Assembly (NCBI GenBank): GCA_003224995.1 | Contig: QIAI01000359.1 | Span: 1 to 10,888, forward strand | Direction: 5' to 3' | DNA: 10,888 nt | From: Acidobacteriota bacterium | GTDB taxonomy: Bacteria; Acidobacteriota; Terriglobia; Terriglobales; Acidobacteriaceae | In this document: piece by piece, positions 8,301 to 10,888 of the stretch | Layout of the letters: each line of letters opens with the position of its first letter | Position numbering within the stretch: position 1 is the stretch's first letter | Translations under genes and position numbers: made by a program | The notes under the pieces: model-generated | Databases searched by the model: none | What the model saw: only the letters and a program-made list of their open reading frames with translations | Told to the model about the DNA's origin: nothing

Positions 8301-9222
8301 ATTTCTTATCAATGCTGAGAGCGAGATCGTGAAAATCTACCAGGGACCGATCCTCCCTGAGCAACTCGAGAACGACGCGCGTAGCATTCCTCGAACCCCC
8401 GCAGAACGTTTGATCAAGGCACTGCCTTTTCCTGGCGTCATCGATAGTCCGGAATTCCAGCGCAACTACCTTTCTCATGGTTCTGTCTTTTTCCAAAGGG
8501 AGTACTACGATCAGGCGTTGGCTTTTTTTCAGCTCGTGTTGAAAAGCGACCCTTCCAACGCCGAGGCAATCTATGGCGTGGGCAGTGTCTACCTCAAGAA
8601 AAATAAGCGTGCCGATGCTCGTGAGCAGTTTCTACGCGCCACCAAGTCAAGCGCCGGCTATCCGGAGACGCTGCCGAATGCCTGGAATAACCTGGGACTT
8701 ATCGCCACCCAAGCCGGGCAGATGGAGGACGCCGTTCACTTTTTTCAGGAGGCTCTCCGACTCAGCCCGGATCATCTGATTGCACTCGACAATCTGGGGA
8801 ATGCGTACCGTCAACAGAAGCTTTGGGAGGAAGCCCGCAAGACTTTTGACCGTGCGCTTGCTACCCACCCCGAGGACGCGGAAGCCAACTATGGCTTGGC
8901 CATGGTGTACGCGCAAACCAACGACAACGAGCGCGCCTACGACTACCTGCAAAAAGCGCTGCGGTGTCGTCCCGGCTACCCCGAAGCGCTCAACAACTTA
9001 GGAATTCTTTACCTTCGCACCGGCCGCAGAGATCAGGCTGTCTCCAGCTTCGAAGAGTGCATTCGCCTGGCCCCCAGCTTTGACCAGTCCTACCTCAATC
9101 TGGCCCGTGTCCACGCCATTGAAGGACATCCAGACCAAGCTCGCGAGGTGCTTCGCAATCTTCTCAAACAACATCCGGATCACGCACAGGCACAGAAGGC
9201 CCTCGCGGAGTTGGGCCCATAG
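5362..9222 (+). CDS. Tat-exported FG-GAP/ASPIC-UnbV (CRTAC1-like) protein with thioredoxin-like and TPR domains
   Basis: A 1286-residue multidomain exported protein; biological role unknown. In order: a twin-arginine signal GRRDFLMRCCQG (Arg14-Arg15) followed by a hydrophobic stretch; an unassigned segment of about 200 residues (50-245); seven FG-GAP/VCBS calcium loops of the form DxDxDGxxD (first GDIDGNGFDDVYV at 296-308, later ones near 348, 400, 473, 524, 605 and 707), which should form a beta-propeller; an ASPIC/UnbV domain (about 751-811, with GSGFLSQHSKELFFGLG); a thioredoxin/redoxin-like domain (about 862-1000) whose CxxC is SPEC (Ser899, Cys902) with cis-Pro LPTTF at 977-981; and about seven TPRs from 1032 to the end. 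The family is common in Acidobacteria and related phyla and is related to human CRTAC1. The frame is open without a break, so the gene is intact. The start is GTG 5362 (AGGGA upstream); TTG 5335 is possible and would add nine residues. It faces the TPR gene divergently and ends 9 bp from the convergent hydrolase gene. Confidence 0.93.
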   Translation: MNRPLGRLPVDPGRRDFLMRCCQGISATFVPAVLPHFTFALGFLAFRNQSSSQGDFHLHPHYRARLPLESLFSKAQPGFDQFVTEKHAEGMQSLLAQWSSALRHSPQDFTVLAQAMSKSFTGASLKSIASQSVRSHGALEIRRNRFTDKTTLASDAFLSEMQSTLKDFSEILAAEFQVTSIRALPDQFNGWNTQIRYDVVGTGANFYRQQRVGDWEIEWESASAAGKEDLRIHSWRALGETQSRSFDPVFADITSEAFGRNDSYSAQMLHGSDYWRTVLDQASGIDIYGHNGVAVGDIDGNGFDDVYVCQPAGLPNRLYRNRGDGTFEDITAQSGLGILENTACALFADFDNDGRQDLVVVRTDGPVLYQNEGGGRFRKQQDAFRFAKPPQGTFTGAAVADYDCDGYLDIYLCLYLYYQGAEQYKYPSPYFDAENGPPNFLMRNNRDGTFRDATAESGLNQNNTRYSFCCAWSDYNRDGWPDLYVVNDFGRKNLYRNNGNGTFTDIAVQAGVEDVGAGMSICWLDYDNDGREDLYIANMWTAAGRRISMQDNFQKEAPAGLRALYQKHSMGNSLFRNAGGDKPFENRGNEAGVEMGRWSWSSDAWDFDHDGFPDLYITNGMVSGPSPGDLNSFFWRQVVANSPAQAKPAADYEQGWNALNELLRADDTWSGYERNVFYANNGDGTFSDVSGVIGMDFVEDSRSFVLGDFDHDGRLEVLLKNRNAPQLRLLKNVVKDLSPSISFRLRGTKSNRDAIGAEVSVHTASGVQTRTLRAGSGFLSQHSKELFFGLGEAKDPVQASIHWPSGLVQEIRDLPLNHRVWVEEGKSPPRIEAYSKAPLQTKDVTTPIGSEVLPEVVETWLLAPIPAPNFTLTYLSGQNRSLSELQGKLLLLSFWTALSPECQKNLDVFEQHYQRWLVQGLHLLSVCADPTSDAEALPAFARQHKLSFPILRATEDVLGIYNVLYRYLFDRHRDLSLPTTFLINAESEIVKIYQGPILPEQLENDARSIPRTPAERLIKALPFPGVIDSPEFQRNYLSHGSVFFQREYYDQALAFFQLVLKSDPSNAEAIYGVGSVYLKKNKRADAREQFLRATKSSAGYPETLPNAWNNLGLIATQAGQMEDAVHFFQEALRLSPDHLIALDNLGNAYRQQKLWEEARKTFDRALATHPEDAEANYGLAMVYAQTNDNERAYDYLQKALRCRPGYPEALNNLGILYLRTGRRDQAVSSFEECIRLAPSFDQSYLNLARVHAIEGHPDQAREVLRNLLKQHPDHAQAQKALAELGP

Positions 9223-9231
9223 TCGGAATTC

Positions 9232-10323
9232 TTAGTGCGCAGCGATAGGATGCGGCGTGGGCGCGGTTAGCAGCTCCACGATCATCGTATAAAGCCTTTC
9301 CACATCGAGGTCCAACTGCACCTCGACCGGCTGCACTTCCAGCGCAGGCTTGTCTCGATCGCTCCAGGTCAATGTGTTCCCGTAGCCCGGTCCACGATCA
9401 AGATCCACATCCATGAAGCGCGTTTCTTTCTTCGTGATCAGTGCAGGCTCAAGCCATGCCGCCGCGGTCAACTCATCCCAGAGGTAGTTGTATTCCCCAA
9501 ACAGGCGTCCGTATTTCCCGATGTACTGTGCCACCGGAGTGGTGCCCTTCTTGATCCGGTTGATCAATTCCATCGTCATCTCGGTCTTCACCGAGATATC
9601 CACCGGAGTGCAAACGATCTTCTTCCAGGGCGCACGCAAAACGATGTGTGCAGCCTCTGGATCAAACCAGAGATTGAACTCATGACGCGGTGCATTTGCG
9701 AACTCCGGATTTTTGGTCTGTGGATTCAAACTGGCCCCCATAAAGATCAGTTCCTCCGCCAGCTTGGGAAATTCCGGATCGATTGCAATCGCGAGCGCCA
9801 GGTTCGTCATCGGCCCGCCTTCGTAGATCGTGACCTCGCCTGGATACTTGTGCACCAGTCGAATCAGGAAATGGGCTGCATCTTCGTCGGCCGGCTTCGT
9901 GGATGGCTTCCCCTCCGGCATCTCGCCCAACTCATCAGGCGGGTGATAAAAGCGCGGCGTCCATGCGCCTAGCCACGACACTGATCCATAGCGCTGCTCC
10001 CACAGTTCCGTTTCCTGTTTGCTCCGAACCAGGGGGTATTCAGCGCCCGCCACCACCGGTATATCAGTGCGCCCTATGATTTCCAGGGTTCGCAACGTAT
10101 GGGCAACTTCCGACTTCAGCCAAAAATCTCCCGTGACCACCGTAATGCCGAGAACCTCTGCCTTTGGAGATTGGAGGAGCAGCAGAATCGATTGCTGGTC
10201 CGTTCCGGCAGGCCCGGCCGCGTCCTGGTCGATAATGATCTTGCGCCTGCTGTCCGCTTGTCCCCAGCCAACCGCGCTGAGCGACAGCAGCACGGCAATC
10301 AGCCACTTTCCTTCGCAAAACAC
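9232..10323 (-). CDS. Exported divergent nucleoside hydrolase (IUNH family)
   Basis: A 363-residue protein of the inosine-uridine nucleoside hydrolase fold, which in typical members cleaves the N-glycosidic bond of nucleosides. A signal peptide is clear from the GTG at 10323 (basic FCEGK, then WLIAVLLSLSAVGWGQA). Family features are the opening strand KIIIDQDAAGPAGTDQQS (28-45), GITVVTGD (59-66), GRTDIPVVAGAEYPLV (84-99), GPMTNLALAIAIDPEFP (170-186) and EFNLWFDPEAAHIVLRA (215-231). The usual calcium cluster DxDxxxDD is replaced by DQD plus a displaced TD (Asp32, Asp34, Asp42). The usual His-Asp near the C-terminus is Trp-Asp (Trp282, Asp283). Activity or substrate may therefore differ from classical enzymes. 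The start at 10323 is chosen over GTG 10356 because GGAGG lies 9 nt upstream and the signal peptide begins correctly. The gene follows a second hydrolase gene after 93 bp. Confidence 0.87.
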   Translation of the reverse strand: MFCEGKWLIAVLLSLSAVGWGQADSRRKIIIDQDAAGPAGTDQQSILLLLQSPKAEVLGITVVTGDFWLKSEVAHTLRTLEIIGRTDIPVVAGAEYPLVRSKQETELWEQRYGSVSWLGAWTPRFYHPPDELGEMPEGKPSTKPADEDAAHFLIRLVHKYPGEVTIYEGGPMTNLALAIAIDPEFPKLAEELIFMGASLNPQTKNPEFANAPRHEFNLWFDPEAAHIVLRAPWKKIVCTPVDISVKTEMTMELINRIKKGTTPVAQYIGKYGRLFGEYNYLWDELTAAAWLEPALITKKETRFMDVDLDRGPGYGNTLTWSDRDKPALEVQPVEVQLDLDVERLYTMIVELLTAPTPHPIAAH

Positions 10324-10332
10324 TAGTCCTTG

Positions 10333-10337
10333 CCTCC
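10333..10337 (-). promoter_or_regulatory. Strong ribosome binding site for the exported hydrolase
   Basis: GGAGG on the minus strand lies 9 nt before the GTG at 10323. It decides this start over the in-frame GTG at 10356, which would place a hydrophilic 11-residue extension before the signal peptide. Confidence 0.65.
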
Positions 10338-10381
10338 AAGGTAAATTGCAGCCCACGCGCGCGCTGTTCGTCCGCAGGATT

Positions 10382-10403
10382 GCGATCAGCCAGTAGTGAT
10401 CGC
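10382..10403. repeat. Perfect 7-bp inverted repeat between the hydrolase genes
   Basis: GCGATCA (10382-10388) and TGATCGC (10397-10403) are perfect inverted copies around an 8-nt loop. The repeat begins 13 nt after the stop of the upstream hydrolase gene. No T-run follows on either strand, so it is not a standard intrinsic terminator. It could be an operator or an mRNA-processing or stabilising hairpin. Confidence 0.5.
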
Positions 10404-10416
10404 GCAGATCGGCAGC

Positions 10417-10888
10417 CTATTTGCCCGTCAATCGCCCGATTAATAAAGAGAAGAATCGCTTTGAATCGACATCCATCGCGACATTCGCATTCGGCGCATA
10501 CTTATCACGCAACACAGGCGAAGTCCGGGTGGTTCCCAAGTCCGGCGCCGAACCCCGAATCACCATTTTTGCCGGCGCTTCCTTCTCCGCCTCGGGCTGC
10601 CGGCGCAAATCCCCCGCCGTTGGACTGTAACCCAGCGTTTCTCCTGCTGTCAGTTCTCCCTGCGTTTCCACGTCCACGTAGTATTCCTTCCATTTCAACA
10701 ATGACGGGTCCAGGAACGCGGCCACCGCGAGCGAGTCATGCATATTGGGATCCACCAGGAAGCCTTGCTGGCGATGATGCTCGATCACGTGGCGACCGAT
10801 GTTCGCTGCCGCCTGGCTTACCGGATTCTGGGCGGATTCGAGCACCCGTATGTGCTCTTCCGTCAGTCCGGTTTTGCGGGTGACGTCC
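10417..10888 (-). CDS. Nucleoside hydrolase, canonical type (partial, N-terminus off window)
   Basis: The last 156 residues of an inosine-uridine preferring nucleoside hydrolase family protein, which would hydrolyse ribonucleosides to base and ribose. The visible part opens with DVTRKTGLTEEHI, the family's PLDVT region. It carries the catalytic motif MHDSLAVAAFLDP (His and Asp at 10740-10735) and ends with PNANVAMDVDSKRFFSLLIGRL, the typical final strand and helix. Between GELTAGET and the final PNANVAM stretch lies a long variable segment (10635-10495), rich in charged residues, that looks longer than in many relatives. The reading frame is open to the right edge, so the start, any signal peptide and the N-terminal Asp cluster cannot be seen. 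It lies upstream of the divergent exported hydrolase on the same strand, probably in one transcript. Confidence 0.88.
   Translation of the reverse strand, partial: DVTRKTGLTEEHIRVLESAQNPVSQAAANIGRHVIEHHRQQGFLVDPNMHDSLAVAAFLDPSLLKWKEYYVDVETQGELTAGETLGYSPTAGDLRRQPEAEKEAPAKMVIRGSAPDLGTTRTSPVLRDKYAPNANVAMDVDSKRFFSLLIGRLTGK

Overview
The window looks like a chromosomal segment of an Acidobacteriota bacterium, perhaps a Terriglobia or Koribacter relative. This is inference from three things: moderately high G+C, a long secreted FG-GAP/ASPIC/TPR protein with a twin-arginine signal of a style typical of that phylum, and secreted nucleoside-hydrolase-like proteins. No rRNA or marker gene is present to prove it. 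There is no sign of phage, IS element, CRISPR array or tRNA.

Left part (1-3851, minus strand, read right to left): a compact nucleoside-use cassette. Cytidine deaminase (cdd) overlaps a thymidine/pyrimidine-nucleoside phosphorylase by 4 nt. The phosphorylase abuts a concentrative nucleoside transporter with no gap. After 145 bp comes the FAD subunit of a xanthine dehydrogenase-type molybdoenzyme, cut by the window edge and apparently starting at TTG. Together they would import nucleosides, deaminate cytidine, phosphorolyse pyrimidine nucleosides and oxidise purine bases.

Middle (4006-5224, minus): a secreted TPR protein whose frame is broken near 4472, so it is either a pseudogene or carries a sequencing error. 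A 137-bp divergent promoter region separates it from a very large plus-strand gene (5362-9222). That gene encodes a Tat-exported protein with seven calcium-binding FG-GAP/VCBS loops, an ASPIC/UnbV domain, a thioredoxin-like domain whose first active-site Cys is Ser, and a C-terminal TPR array.

Right part (9232-10888, minus): two consecutive nucleoside-hydrolase family genes. The downstream one is an exported, divergent member lacking the usual Asp cluster and catalytic His. The upstream one (C-terminal half only visible) keeps the His-Asp motif. They converge on the large plus-strand gene with only 9 bp between stop codons. The nucleoside theme on both sides suggests a scavenging region: exported or envelope hydrolases could release bases and sugars, and the left cassette could take up and process nucleosides. 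No stretch over 300 bp lacks a gene. I saw no clearly new defence or mobile system. The most interesting points are the divergent hydrolase pair, the multidomain exported protein with an altered redox site, and the broken TPR gene.
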